From Apium graveolens (lineage: Eukaryota; Streptophyta; Magnoliopsida; Apiales; Apiaceae): a stretch of 64,000 bases of DNA. Both the position numbers and the translations under genes were made by a program. Positions 1-13,230 of this stretch are shown here, piece after piece. The stretch is from NCBI RefSeq assembly GCF_009905375.1, contig NC_133647.1:6200294-6264293 (forward strand), given 5' to 3'. Under the pieces are notes generated by a model, which saw nothing but the letters and a program-made list of their open reading frames with translations, had not been told where the DNA came from and did no database searches. Each line of letters starts with the position of its first letter. The stretch's first letter is position 1.

Positions 1-833
1 ATCTTCTTCCTTGAATTATTGGAAGAGATTGTGAAGGAATTAGAAGCTTAAACTTATAGGATATCCATATCTATGTACAAGGAACCTTAGATAATTACCT
101 TGTGATTTAACAATGCTTGGAACTTGATTTTGATTTTTTTCTTCCTTTGGAAAAGCAAGAAGCCGAGAGCAAGCTTGGGAAGAAATGAAATGTTTTGTGT
201 TTTGTTTGGTGAAAAATGAAATGTTTGGCTTGGTTGGTTGAATTTTGATTTGTTTTAGGTTAATTACCTAATTAACCTTGATTTTGTATGGTTATCATTC
301 AACCACACTTCCTCCCCCCCCATGTCATGCTTACTTCATCAAGTGATGTCACCCTCCCTCCTTTGTCTTCTTCCTATTGGTTTGATGACATCATCCCCAC
401 TAATCCCTTTGATTAGCTTCTAATTGTTTGCCTAATGACCGCTGATCTATTATACGGTTCGCTTAACTTTCGTTCTCGTTTCTCGTTTGAGGGATCATAC
501 CAGGGATCTTATTTCTTAGGTTTCCTTAACCTTTCTCAATACATTATATTTCTTTTATGATCCTCTCTTATAATCCTTGAATTTAAATCCTTTTTATTCT
601 GTTACCTTATACTCAATTCCTTCTGTATCTGGTAGATTTCTGGGAAAAATCAAAGTGTTCGGATTTGGATTCTGACGATCTTTACATACACTTATATACC
701 ATATAGAGTACTAATAAAATCTCAGAATATCCATAACATAACCCCTACATAGTGTGGCATGAAAAGTTTTCTCATTCAGAAAAAACACTATTCATAAGGG
801 TTTCAAAAATTTCCAAAAATTGGGGTTATTACA
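1..833 (-). repeat. 3' LTR of element A (first 833 bp only)
   Basis: Near-identical to 9175-10006, the start of the 5' LTR of the same element. Read on the minus strand it begins TGTAATAACCCC at 833 and runs left out of the window. Differences from the other LTR are scattered substitutions and small homopolymer indels, for example in a C run near 315. Confidence 0.92.
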
Positions 834-850
834 GTCTCCCCTCCTTTAAA
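834..850 (-). other. Polypurine tract of element A
   Basis: On the minus strand a purine-rich AAAGGAGGGGAGAC block directly abuts the LTR start. The same block stands in the same place in element C (24251-24265) and copy A2 (61840 on). In the family this primes plus-strand DNA synthesis. Confidence 0.85.
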
Positions 851-1620
851 GGATTCCGTCCCGGAATCAAATAGAAAATGAATAGGGATACTCTCTTAGC
901 ATTGCACTTTCTAACTCTCGAGTAAATTTTCCCACATTGTGGTTCTACCTTCAAACTCTGACTAGTTTGATAACCCTTTTCCTAAGAAATTGTTCCTTTT
1001 TCAATCTATAACCCTTTCTGGTTGCTCCATATAGGTTACGTCGGGTTCCGTGTCTATGTACTCATATGCCCCTATTTATCTGGCATCCGAATTATACTTC
1101 CTTAACATTGATACGTGGAACACGTTATGAACTTGCTACATGTTCGGGGGTAGGGCTAGCTCATATGCTAACTTCCTAATACGTTTAGTATATCCAAGGG
1201 TCCGACAAATTGTGGACTTAGCTTTCCTTTCTTTCCGAACCTCATCAATTCTTTTCAAGGGAATACTTTTAACAATACAAGGTTCCCTCCTTCATACTGT
1301 TTGTCCTTTCATTGTCAAACCAGCATACTTCTTATGCCCATCTTGGGCTACTACCTGCCGTCCTCTGATTAAATCTATTATATCCCTGGTCCTTTGGACT
1401 ACTGCGGGTCCGAGCATCTTGTGCTCTACAGCTTCATCCTAACATAAGGGAGATCGACATTGTCTTCCCTCAAGGATCTCATACGGCGATATCTCGATAC
1501 TGACATACGATCGATTATCGTAAGAAAACTCAATCCGCGTTCAGTGACCATTCCAAATTTTTTTCAAGTCTATTGCACAGACTCTCATTATAGCTTTTAG
1601 CATTAGAGCTTTTGCTTCTC
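851..1620 (-). pseudogene. Integrase C-terminal part and chromodomain remnant of element A
   Basis: The minus strand aligns with element C from about 23480 to 24240. A run ending GAGAGTCTGTGCAATAGACT is shared, as is the neighbourhood of the downstream integrase and the end of pol. No open frame longer than about 100 codons survives. Alignment quality falls off left-to-right in plus coordinates beyond about 1610, where only scattered matches remain. This stretch is repeated almost exactly at 61857-62630 in copy A2 with the same lesions plus small indels. Confidence 0.7.
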
Positions 1621-4530
1621 AATACCCATTCTTTTCCAGTTCGTAATCGCTACTACCTTCCTTTCCTAATATTATACTGGTTATACTTTTGCTCGTTAGC
1701 ATTCTATAAACTTTTAATAACCACGTCAACCTTAGTATCACAAACGCGTTAGAAACGGAATACCACCGTACTGATACTACTTCCTTTAGCTGCTTCCATC
1801 TTCGAAAGCTTGATCCATCATATAGAAGTAAAGGAATTTATTGAGAGATCACTATGATCATGAACACTTGTTACATTGCATAGTTAGTACAGAAGGTGGC
1901 CAGCCTTTAGTACTTGACAAGCAATTAAACAACATGTGGTATCCTACTAGGCTTCTATCACACAAATAGATAGTCATTCAGCAATACCTCCCCTTCTGGA
2001 AGGGTTGTTCTTCTCAGCTTATATGAAATGAAAAGAAGAGAAAAGAACGAATTGAAAAGAATTGTATATATGAAAAAATAAATATACTGCCACAAAATAT
2101 CTGGCTTGGAACCTACCTCTGAACAATAGAGGTTTGTCATAGGAGAACAAAATATATGTGTATATATATCAACATCAAGTATTATCGCATCGCATTTCGC
2201 ATGCTTAAATATTTTTGCTATTCCGTCCATCATTCTATGGACCCATGCTCTTCCTCGAGCTTATACACAATCACCTTTGAAACTCCCTCGATATCGAAAA
2301 TCGAATCTGGGATCTCATTCTAGACATCATCGTTACTAGAATTCTATGCGTGCACCGCAACCTTCCTCATATAGTAATACGACTCTCTTTTCATAAGAGG
2401 AAATAAATATTCAATAGGTAGATATTCTACTTAATTAGTCTATCAATGATAACTTATACACTACCACGACCCGATTAGTGGTACTCAATCTCAACATCCA
2501 TTCCAATACAACTCTCACGGTTGTAATCAGCTCATTAATCGCAGAATCATTGCTGCTTTACTATGGTCCACCACTGACCTACTGTCGTCATTCACTTCCC
2601 ATGAAATCTTAATATCTAACCATACGGAGTCCATACATATCGTATCGAATTCTTCTAAAGAGTTAACATAATCACCATTCATAATTCATGAAGAACACTC
2701 CAAATTCTGACGTACTTTCATGACATGAAGCATATAAAATTGTAGAAGAGTTTCAATCAAAGCACTGATAGCAGGTTAATACCATTCTTAATCATATGCC
2801 TTCAATAGAAGACTTAACTCAAAGGTTCGTCTAGTCCTTTTTAAAACATGGTCCTGGCTTATCTCAAGATAGTATCTTCTGAGATAGATAGCCCGCACAT
2901 GGCGATTACACGAATTAAACCTTTACTAACTACTATTACGGTTGTGTATTGCACAGTCATTAGAAGGAATGTCAATCTTCCAAACCATAATACAACCTTC
3001 ATAGCTTTAACCATCATCACTGTATTCCTTTGGCACAAGCGCCTATAATTATCCTTTTACCTTTAAAGTGTCGGCCACCTCTTTGGCCTTTCCTGATAGT
3101 AAAATTTCCTTACAGTCAATGTCATTTTAACCACCTCCAAATAAATTTTCTACCTCATTTCAATCACTGCTTATGTGAAGATGTTTTCCTTAAAATCTGG
3201 TGAGTAAAAAAAATATCACCATTTTTCCATAAGTTATTGCCTCAGTCTTTAGAGGTTAATCACTGTCATGACTGACTCTCAATCATAATTAGAACATCTT
3301 TTATCTTAAGTCCTAATTGCCCTGAACAATTTCGACCTTTACTGGTTCGATCCATACTTTCTCGTGGTTTAACACGTGCCCCACTTGGCATCATTATAAT
3401 TACGTCATATTCCCTTTATCAACATTTCTATTCTTGAGAATTTTGAATATTACCTTTCTCCTTGTAAAACCTCTAAGGTCATCCTTGAATCGTTCCTCCT
3501 GTATTCCCTAGATACAGGGCATATCAAAATACCATTTATTTATACCAGAATCATTGTCTATATACTTCTGAAAAAATTTCTCCACTGATTCTTAAAGGTT
3601 GTTATTACCTTAATCCTTTCCAATTCATATTGTCAAAACTCATACTATCCTTATTAAGGGTGAAATGCCAACCTTTATGCATTCCCCTAGGATTCGTTTT
3701 AAGTTACCGATGTTCTATCCTTAATTCCACCTTTAAAAAGGTACTTGCATCCTTCCATGGATAAATCAAGTCATATATCCTTGATAGATTATCTTATTCA
3801 TCATTCCCACCTCGATAGTCTATACCTAATTTCATAATAACATCCTTATTCAAATTGAGGTCAATCCATATGGTCCTCCAAAAGATAACAATGGTCATCC
3901 GCTTTTCTTGCCTAATTTGGTAATAATAACAAGGATGTTGTAGAAGATATTGGTCGTGTTCAACGCGAACTTCTTCTTAATAATTCCTTATTTACTTTTG
4001 TTGTTTTATCTCAACAGTCACCTCAATGCTGGGATATCTTTCATAACTGGCGTCTCCCTTTCTGGGTATCAAGCCACCGGTCTTACACTTCACATTCTTG
4101 AAGGTCACTTCCTTCATCCACTTTTCCTAATTTCTTACTTTCTCGTCTCCTTAGTCTATCCGCGTCTCATTATTTATCCTTCGAACTATCTCAAGGTTTC
4201 CTTGAATCCTCCCCACTTAAAGGGGGTACAATATATGTATCTCTTATGCCTTCATCCAACAATTTAACTCATGGTGAATCACCCTCATCCTGACGATTAC
4301 ATACTTTTCTATTTCTATTGCTACGAGTCTTTAGGGTTTCCTCACACCCAACTTCCTTATTATTCCTCAAACTCTATTGCCTTTATATTCCTTTCCACTT
4401 CAGTTTCTTTTTATTTTCCTTTATCTTATCATTATTTCATGAACCAACACAACATAAGCATTGATTTCAAATATCCCGTCATTCTGGATTCGTGTCCTCA
4501 TAACGAATCTTGACAACTTTTACAGCTTAG
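1621..4530 (-). pseudogene. Heavily decayed pol region of element A
   Basis: No usable ORF. One landmark is recognisable: around 3065-3110 the minus strand resembles the end of RNase H in element C near 22640-22680 (a tract like [14 protein letters not shown]), roughly two thirds identical by eye. That puts the original pol in the expected order between integrase (851-1620) and gag (4540-5095). Individual RT or protease motifs were not confirmed. Everything else here is called pol by position only. The right-hand copy A2 repeats 1621-2995 almost unchanged. Confidence 0.45.
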
Positions 4531-4539
4531 ATTCATAAT

Positions 4540-5095
4540 TCATCATACTCGTCCGCCTTTGTTCTGGCTTTAAAGCTTTTACACTATCTCCATAACCTTG
4601 GGAAGTACTTTCCTGAAAACAATTGACTGAACTTTAATCAGTTTATTGTAACCTCTTGCTCCGTGCTTTTCTTGGTCTTTCACCAGTGGGTGGTCTCTCT
4701 CTTAGGAAGGTAAGTGACAGAAACAGTCTTTTATGATTTGTCAAACATTTAGAATCTCAAATGATTCCTATATTTCCTTTAGCCAGGCTCTTGCCTCGAC
4801 TGGGTCGACCTGTTCCTTGGAACTCTGAGAGCTTAGCGATTTAAAGGTCATGAAAGAATTTCCTACCGCATTGTTTCCTCAAGGTGGTGGTTGGGGATAA
4901 TAGTCTAAGTTCTTTTTAGACAGGTCCATGAATGGCCGTATAGGAGTACCGTCTCGGGTCCCCTTTCCTTACTTGACTTTCTGTTTCCTTAGTATGAAAT
5001 GTTTCATCCTTCTCCCATACTTGGGGTTATCTTATACGTTAAAATCCTCATTTTCCACTATATTATGTTATGGGTTCCTTCTATCTTGATGGCGT
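4540..5095 (-). pseudogene. gag (capsid) remnant of element A
   Basis: Reading the minus strand through stops and frame changes gives typical Tekay-type Gag blocks: a stretch like SSKEQVDPVEARAWLK near 4780-4830, then a block like QLFSGKYFPR near 4600-4640. The pattern of DP-x-A-x-x-WL followed by a tryptophan-rich and FP[RK] segment is the Ty3/gypsy gag core. Several in-frame stops make it non-functional. It lies downstream, on the element's strand, of an RNase H/integrase piece (5110-5975), which is the wrong order for a Ty3 element. Confidence 0.65.
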
Positions 5096-5109
5096 CCTCC
5101 CTGACTATC

Positions 5110-5975
5110 ACATTCAGGGTTTGCCCTTAATCTTATTCCTTAAACTATGACTTTCATCTAAGATCTCATCTTTAAGCTCTTGAACATTTGGAACCCAAAT
5201 TCTATAGGAATACCTCATTATTCCCTTATCATCTTTCTCGGTATGGATCTCTTCTCCAGTCATTGACTTTCTGCCTTCATTCATCACTTTTTCTGGCACA
5301 ATATGTTCTTTTCCAAAAATTCGGTCTATATTGCAATCTCAACAGCTTTTCGGTACCGGCTCCGGTTACCTTCACTTCTATTTCCATTTTCTCAAAATCT
5401 CTTATAAACTCTCTCAAAGACATTATCATCTTGAGTCTCTCTTTTTTTTACTAAGGGCATCAGCCACCACATTGGCTTTCCTCGAATGATAAAGAATCTC
5501 CCAATCAATATTCTTGATTAGCTCTAACCGCCTCCTCTGGCGTATGTTGAACTCTTTCTACGTGAAAATGCACTAGAGCACTTATGGCTTAGGTAAATCT
5601 CGCACTTCTCTCCATACAAGTAGTGCCTCCAATCTTTAGGGCAAAACTATTGGCATGAGCCCAAGCTCATGGGTGAGGATATCGAATTTTTATATTCCCT
5701 TAATTGTCTTGACGCGTACACGATTACCTTGATGTGCTATATAAGAAGCACCTTAATTCCTTATGCGAAGCGTCAATACAAATCACAAAATCTCCTTTTT
5801 CCATCCGGCAATGCCAACATAGGGGCCATCACCAATCTTTGCTTCAGTTCTTTAAAGCTGATCTCGCATTTCTCTGTCCATTCAAACTTCTCAGCCTTAT
5901 GGGTAAGCCGCGTTAAAGGGGCTACTATCTTTACAAACTTGAACGAACCTCTGGTAATGACCGGCCAATCCTACC
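5110..5975 (-). pseudogene. Displaced RNase H to integrase N-terminal segment inside gag of element A
   Basis: The minus strand matches element C from the end of RT through RNase H (5970 down to about 5460) and into the integrase N-terminus (5300-5114). A 61-codon stretch there closely matches the C integrase around 22850-22980, including the block [20 protein letters not shown]. This segment is better preserved than the element's own RNase H remnant near 3090. It sits between an acidic gag N-terminus (5976-6300) and the gag core (4540-5095). It looks like a second pol fragment placed inside gag, by template switching or recombination. Confidence 0.7.
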
Positions 5976-6300
5976 TCTGGGAGTTTACCCTAACCATGGT
6001 CATTGATTCCTCAGTGGTCCTTTATTCATTCTTGTCAGGATCCTTCACGGGATCCTCCTCAGCAACAATCCCTTCTAGGACAACATCCTCAACCGCTACA
6101 TCCTCAATATCAACATCATCCGGTCCTGCGTTAGGACGCTCTATCGGATCCACAATCCGATCTCCAATTAGTAATAAAACATCATCACGCTGTTAGTCCT
6201 CAACCTCAGGGTTCGGAGTCCCGCTACCATATACGATAACGAACTACGCTTCTATCACGATATTTATAAGGGTTCCCATAAGGGTTTTAACTGTCAGTAC
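5976..6300 (-). pseudogene. gag N-terminal acidic region and leader of element A
   Basis: The minus strand encodes an Asp/Glu-rich tract with short repeats such as DVDIEDVAVEDVV between about 6140 and 6040, followed by a stop. It is just downstream of the PBS, where gag should start. The frame breaks before the foreign RNase H segment begins near 5975. No start codon can be chosen with confidence. Confidence 0.5.
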
Positions 6301-6394
6301 TACGTTAGGTAGCCCGACTATGAACTTGGCAAGAGTTCTTATTATCTTAGTTATTATCTTAACGTCACATTATCTCTGAGGTTTATAACGCTTG

Positions 6395-6406
6395 GCTCTG
6401 ATACCA
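6395..6406 (-). other. Primer binding site of element A (tRNA-iMet type)
   Basis: The minus strand reads TGGTATCAGAGC, complementary to the 3' end of plant initiator tRNA-Met. It sits 4 bp inside the LTR end at 6411. This fixes both the orientation and the LTR boundary. Confidence 0.9.
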
Positions 6407-6410
6407 CTTC

Positions 6411-9400
6411 TGTACCACCCCCAAATCCGGGGTCGGGGATCCGGGTTATCACGAGTTCCATTTCCCTTAATAACACCCAATCTTAATAAATAATCAACTA
6501 CTCTGTACTGCGACCCCACAATAAACACACACCACAAGTTATAGTCTCAGAGATGATTATCCAAAAATAATCACAAGTCGTTTTATTCTGCAATTATATG
6601 TCAATACACCTTAAAAGGGTTTCTGAATAAATTTACATTTCTTTGCTATTATTACAATTCATAAATATACATAAATCTGGTACATCAAAAGTTGAAAGCC
6701 TAGCCTATTGGTAGCTCCTACCTCAGCTACAGCGACATCAACGCCAATAGGAAACTGCGGAACGTTTCCTATCCGCTCGCGAATTGGGAGCTTGGTCCTG
6801 TTCATCTTGTCTATCTGATGTTGTATGATGAAAGAAAAAAGCAAGGGTGAGCAGCAAGCCCACCAAAATAATATGTATAATGATTAACAATATATGAGCC
6901 TTCTCATAGTACTCATGAAAGTCTTGGTCAAAAGAAATGAACCAAGTTTGATATCTTAAAGCGATGAAGTCGCAAAATATTCAGTATATATACATATATA
7001 CTTTTCAAAATCTTGGAAATCCTCTTCCATGCATAAGATACACAGAGTTCTAGTTTATAACTGTATAAAACTATCGTTGCAAGGTGATCTCATATATCTA
7101 ACCTTGTCTCAACGTTTTTCTGAAAATCTTTGTCATGCATAAGATAATCATTTACTAGATATAAGTTTAAAAGATGAAGTTACAAGATACTCCAATATAC
7201 TTATATCTTTTTCGAATATTACTTGAACTACCACCGTTCAAGTTATAATTAGTTTATCCCATAGATTAAGCTACAAGAAAAAACTTATATAGAATCAATC
7301 TTTACAATATCATCAAAATAAAATGAAGTTACGAGATACTTCATTTGATGCAAACATCATTTTGAAAACTCGACCCTGCCAACACTCAACAATCGCCCAA
7401 TCGTAGCCTTTCTATCGAAGTGCTCTGGGTAGTGTTGCAGAAATATCCAATTGGAAGATGAACTCATTACGGGAGTTTGCCGCACCAGGAAGACCACTTA
7501 CGATGATCAGTCGTAGTGGTATAACCCCACCATTTTCTACATGTAGAGGAGAACCTGTCGGATTTGCTTGTCAATCGAACACTGGACTCCTAAGGAATGG
7601 ACCGTCTTAGCGGAACTTCCAGGCCATTTTGGGCCAATATAATAAGGCTGGGCCGGCGCCACTCGACCACTTACGCCACTCCTAGTTCATATGAAATCCA
7701 TGACTCTGAAACGTAAAGCTCGTTCCCCCTTTCCCCAAGTAGAAACTTGTTGATACGGCTCCACCAAGAAGTTAAACTGAGTCATAAGCCCTCGAATGAA
7801 TATTCGAAATAATATTCATATAATAAAATAAGGTTAAAGTTATCGAATAAACCTTATTCGATTAATAGTTTTGAAAACTATAACCATATATATATAAAAA
7901 CATATATAATACTCGGGAACATCGACTCCCGGTTTAGAGATATGTTCACCTTTTATCCCCTATACTAAGGGTAAACTCAAATACCGCTTATCTCTAGCAT
8001 AGGTATTATGCAACTTTATAAGCAATTGAACCAACAGATATATAAATCAAGAATATGAAACAGGCATGCATATATACCATATCACATGCTACAATATATC
8101 GCAAGAATTTGCTAATAACAAATATGCATTTATCGCAAGATCATGCATATACACATATACATCACAACAACAGTATAACGGGTAGAAAACTTGCCTGAGT
8201 GCTCCCGGATAGACTTAAGCTTAGAGTGGGTCCGATAACCTATGAATAACAACATAAGTCGGAATTAGACCCCGGTCGCTTAAGAAACTAGACTTTAACC
8301 ATTTAGAGTCCTAATGTTCGCTTTCGCGCTTAACGATTCACTTACGTCGCTCGAGTACCCGTGGCTCCACCATTTTTAATAAATTTACCATTACGAGTTT
8401 TAAGGAGATTCTTTCGCAAATGTCTTACCAACTGCCTATTACACCTTACATAAATGTTTCTTACCCCAATTAGTCATCTAAGGTCCTTTACCAAGGTTTC
8501 AAAGTAAGGCGAGGGGTAATGGTTCATTCGCGAAACATCGTTACTTAAAACGGCCGTTTCTCCTAAACCGTAAATCGGAATTAAACGAACTACATATCAA
8601 AACGAAGCTCGTAACAGGAACTATCTAAAAATGGCAATGATAAAAACCTAACAGTGAGTTCAAGGGTTCTGATGTTAAGAACAAAAACAGTCTACGGTAA
8701 ATCGGGCATTACGACGGCTATGTTTACGCGATTTCCCAATTTTATACTATTCCAATTCAACCACCAATCAATCCACAATCACAACCAAATCAAAACTCCA
8801 TCCATACTACATAATAACAGCCCGAACAACTCAACATTAACAATTTATACTTATTCCCCACATGAACTAAAGCTTTACTTAAGTTCTTTAACTAATTATC
8901 AAGATTTACAACTCCAAAAATACCACAAAACCAACTAATCTCTACAAACTCAACCAAACTTTAAACAAACAAGCCTCATGCTTCACATATACTATATCAA
9001 TCATATTCATTCCTAATTACTCAAAACTAAAGCTAGGGTTTGGAGTTTATACCTTCCTTGGAGAGTGGAGAATCAAGAGAATGGCTTGGAATCACCCTTA
9101 AAGTCCTTATCCAAGCTTAAACTAAACAAAACTTCAAGAACAAAAATTTTAGTTCTTGAAAAACACTATTCACCATCTTCTTCCTTGAATTATTGGAAGA
9201 GATTGTGAAGGAATTAGAAGCTTAAACTTATAGGATATCCATATCTATGTACAAGGAACCTTAGATAATTACCTTGTGATTTAACAATGCTTGGAACTTG
9301 ATTTTGATTTTTTTCTTCCTTTTGGAAAAGCAAGAAGCCGAGAGCAAGCTTGGGAAGAAAAGAAATGTTTTGTGTTTTGTTTGGTGAAAAATGAAATGTT

Positions 9401-10006
9401 TGGCTTGGTTGGTTGAATTTTGATTTTTTTTAGGTTAATTACCTAATTAACCTTGATTTTGTGTGGTTATCATTCAACCACACTTCCTCCCTCCATGTCA
9501 TGCTTACTTCATCAAGTGATGTCACCCTCCCTCCTTTGTCTTCTTCCTATTGGTTTGATGACATCATCCCCACTAATCCCTTTGATTAGCTTCTAATTGT
9601 TTGCCTAATGACCGCTGATCTGTTATACGGTTCGCTTAACTTTCGTTCTCGTTTCTCGTTTGAGGGATCATACCCGGGATCTTATTTCTTAGGTTTCCTT
9701 AACCTTTCTCAATACATTATATTCCTTTTATGATCCTCTCTTATAATCCTTGAATTTAAATCCTTTTTATTCTGTTACCTTATACTCAATTCATTCTGTA
9801 TTTGGTAGATTTCTGGGAAAAATCAAAGTGTTCGGATTTGGATTATGACGATCTTTACATACACTTATATACCATATAGAGTACTAATAAAATCTCAGAA
9901 TATCCATAACATAACCCCTACATAGTGTGGCATGAAAAGTTTTCTCATTCAGCAAAAACACTATTCATAAGGGTTTCAAAAATTTCCAAAAATTGGGGTT
10001 ATTACA
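6411..10006 (-). repeat. 5' LTR of element A, about 3.6 kb
   Basis: Begins TGTAATAACCCC at 10006 and ends GTACA at 6411 (minus strand). Its first 830 bp repeat at 1-833. Related along its length to the 3.9 kb LTR of element C (24266-28138). It is AT-rich, and no ORF within it is convincing. Confidence 0.9.
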
Positions 10007-13000
10007 ACTTCTTTCAACTGAGCAAGGTTTAGAGGGTTCTTTGTAGAGTCCTTGTTGGATCTAGTGTTGGGCTTGAGTACCATAGGTTTTAGATTCTTGA
10101 AAGAAGTCTCTCCAACCTTATTCCTCCTTTCTGGCTTGTGCTCCATTATGATTGGTTCAACTTTTGTGTTATGTTTCACAGATAGTGATTTATCATTTTT
10201 AGAACCAAACACCTGTTGCACCCTTTCCTCAATTCTCCTCCATTGCTCTTTCACTTGAATTTCAGCTGCTGCTAGCTGGATTAGGTCAATTCCATCAAGC
10301 TTTCCTTTGATTTGAATTGTTGGAGAAGTAGTGATGACAGGAACTAGCACTTTGGATATTTGAACTTTTGTAGATGGCTCCCCCTCACCTTCCCTTTTAT
10401 TCTTCCCCTTTTTGTTATCATCAAGGGAAGGATTTAAGCCCTGTGCTTTAGCCTAGTTGCATGAGAAGATTAGTCTGAGACTGTTGATTTTGAAGAATGG
10501 TGACCACAGAGTTTTCAATGATTTAAACTCTTTCTTTCAATTTGGTCATCCTCCTATCAGCATCTGATTCTTTTCTCAGTCTCAGCACCAATTCTTACAG
10601 GGTACCAAAGGGCATGATTGAGTCCAGCTTCTCAGAGTTGTAGGACTTCATGTCAGCAATATCCCTTTTTAGTTCATCCACACTCAGATTGTACCTTAAT
10701 TGCTGTAACTTCATGAGATGCAGTGAGTCTAGGTGAGCTTGAAGAATATCTTTGGTACCAGCATGTGAAGTTTTCTGAATGGCCTGTTGGATAGAACTGA
10801 TTTGTTTGACTAAGGTTATATTGAATTGTCCTGGTGTAGACTCCTTTGTCAAAGCCCATTCAGGTAAATTTGGAATTGAACTGAGGTCTTCATCTCCCCC
10901 TAAGTTCATGCTTCCATCAAATGAAATAGAAGTCATCATCATTGGAATTTACTCCAAATTCCTCAGATGGCTCACCAGCTGTAGAAAGCATTCTGTTGAC
11001 AGCAGCTTTATCCCTTTGAAGAGATTCTGTTGTATGTACTAGATGTAGTGTCTTTTCTGCCTCCTCATTGCCCTGAGCAGCCAACAACTGATAGGCTGAC
11101 ACAGGATGAGTAAAAGTGTCAGCATCCAAGGAAATTTTATCAATCACAGCTTTGTAATGTTGCTGAAATTGTCTTTCATTTTCTGCATCATCCACAATCA
11201 TTGACTCACTAGCAATGGCTGGATCCACCCTTATAGCTTCTGTACCTGCCTTTCTCTCATTTTCTCTATTTTCTTGCATCAGGGGTTCCCCCTGGCTCAC
11301 ACCCCTCACACCCTCACCTTCACCTACTAAGGTGGTACTCCTCTCACTTACTTTTGCCATGCTGAAAGAAATAGCATGCCTATTTGAGCTCTCAATCTCT
11401 CCTTTTGCCTGGGAGCAACCCAACCTCTCACTCAAAATTTCACTCCCTTCCCTCAGTCCTAAAAGTGATTGTACAGTAATCATGTCTTCTACACTTGGAA
11501 TTTTTTCAGGTGTGTGTGTAGAAACTATCAACGGATGAGGAATAGCCGTTGAAGGTGAAACTGATGGTATCAACGGATAACTGCTGTTAAGCTTATCTGT
11601 TGAAGAACAACCACTTATCAACGGATGAGTGATATCCGTTGAAGAAGGAAAATAAGCAGAAATTGAAAGTGACATAATTGTTGAATCTGTGTGGATTGAT
11701 TTTAATTTAGGTGACACAGAGTCTTCAACTATATCTGAAAGAATTTGCGGGTGATCCAACAAATCATCTAAAAGATGATGATCACCTGTATTTGAGTGGG
11801 GCTCCTCCCTGAGTTGTAAAGAGGGAGAATCAGGAATTGATGTGAATAACATGTCCACATCCAGAGAGGGTGATGGAGAATTTGGTGATTGATGTGTATC
11901 AATTATTACAGAGTGGGGCTGTGACTCCACATTTGTTGGAGCCACATCAAACTGAGTTTGAGAAGGCATAGATACAGATGGGTGTATCTGTGCAGTGTGT
12001 GCACCCTGTGTAGAAAGTTGGGTTCTAGCCCTCTTTCTTCTAGTAAAAGCTTTTGCAGGTGAGTGTGTGACTTTAGTGTCCCTCCCTCTTTTGTTCTGTG
12101 TTCCTGGTTGGGAACTATTTTCAATAGTTACATCCTTTTGGGAGGGTGCAACTAGGGATGTGCTAGAAACCTTTTCAACCACCACAGCTTTTTGAGAAAC
12201 TGTGGCTTGGCTAGCTTGGGTACCACTCACCTCTCCTTCCTTATCCTGGGGGTTTTCTTGATGTTCACCCCTCCCCTCACCACTCACACCCTGTTCACTC
12301 CCCTCAGGGTTAATGGTAGTTGTTACAACTGTTGTCTTTTGAGAAACAACAGAGGTGGTTTTCTTTGTCCTTGATTTTGAAATTTTAGTTTTGGTGACCT
12401 TGGTAGGAATCTGTTGGGGCACTTGACACAGATTCCATGGCCACACTAGAAGGCAAAGAAATAGTGGGGTTGGAAGAAGTAGGAGTTGAAGAAGCAGTTA
12501 CCTCACTTACCTGAGGTGCATTCATGATTGGTAAATATACCAATGGCACACTGCTGTTAAGATCCATTCTCAATAGATCTGCAAGAACTCTTTTCTCTTG
12601 TGCCCGGCACTTGAGTTTACTATTCTCATTGGTTATGACCAAACCTTCAACAACATGGTTAGCCAATAACATAAAGAATCTAGCATAATAGATGTTATTA
12701 GGTCTATTAACTTTGTTACCTAATCTAGTACCCAATTCTAGCATAACATAGTTGCTAAAATTAAAATACCTATCAGAAACAAGCATGTAGAGCATATTAA
12801 CAAGAGATGAAGTTATGGCATCAAAATTACTAATTTTCCCAGAAAAAACCTTGATAAAGGCATCACCAAGAAAACTCCATTCTTTCCTAAGGCCTTTTCT
12901 TTTAATACTGCCTAGACTAGCAGAGTTGAGTGAATAGCCTATGGAATCTAACATGCTAGATACATCATTATCAGTGTGTGGTGTCATGGCATTGTTCTCA

Positions 13001-13230
13001 GGTAATTTAAAACTTGATTGTAAATCATCACAGTTAACACAATAATTTTTACCTTTGAGAGTGAAGGAGATGGTCAAATCTATGGAGTTGAACTCAACAG
13101 TTGTCCAAATCTCCTCAACTACTTCACAATAAATTGTCGGGGCTTCCAGCATTGCATAGCTAAGTTTGCAATTTTTGATGAAATCCATCATCTTGTGATA
13201 ATATGAGTGGGCTTCATTCTTTTCCACCAA
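10007..13230 (-). pseudogene. Extra ORF downstream of pol in SIRE element B (envelope position), broken
   Basis: Open stretches: 13230-12385 (281 codons), 12446-10917 (509 codons), 10942-10595 and 10350-10007, separated by frameshifts near 12425 and 10920 and by stops. The first part is a folded-looking domain with blocks like YARFFMLLANHVVEG. The middle is Ser/Thr/Pro/Gln-rich and low complexity. The last part is charged and probably helical or coiled (block QISSIQQAIQKTS). In SIRE elements the ORF here is often called envelope-like, but I see no signal peptide, fusion peptide or membrane segment, so I do not call it an envelope protein. Three copies of the ATCCGTTGA-type motif fall inside (11527-11645). 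Truncated by element A at 10007. Confidence 0.7.

Larger units (their letters stand above)
1..10006 (-). mobile_element. Element A: decayed Tekay-like Ty3/gypsy chromovirus, left end outside window
   Basis: Minus-strand element. Seen: a direct repeat between 1-833 and about 9175-10006, both starting TGTAATAACCCC on the minus strand; a PPT at 834-850; a tRNA-iMet-type PBS at 6395-6406. The LTR start, PPT and RNase H/integrase remnants match element C (20751-28138), so it is the same family. The internal region (834-6410) holds gag and pol pieces out of canonical order. The two LTR stretches differ at about a dozen sites by eye, so insertion looks fairly recent although the coding region is badly decayed. 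It lies inside SIRE element B: B sequence resumes at 10007. The candidate target duplication (ACTTC, 10007-10011) cannot be confirmed because the other end is outside the window. Confidence 0.88.

Noticed and set aside
1140..1442. 100-codon plus-strand ORF, also at 62146
   Set aside because: It is antisense to a decayed integrase remnant and the second copy is frameshifted. No family resemblance.
3950..4513. Plus-strand hydrophobic ORFs that look like membrane proteins
   Set aside because: Antisense reading of AT-rich decayed pol of element A. T-rich codons give hydrophobic residues by default.
6395..6406. tRNA gene fragments at the TGGTATCAGAGC and TGGCGCC sites
   Set aside because: Only 12-16 bp and always abutting an LTR end, so they are primer binding sites and not tRNA genes.
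10007..13230. True envelope glycoprotein in SIRE element B
   Set aside because: No signal peptide, transmembrane segment or fusion peptide is visible. The region is low complexity and charged. Position alone is not evidence.
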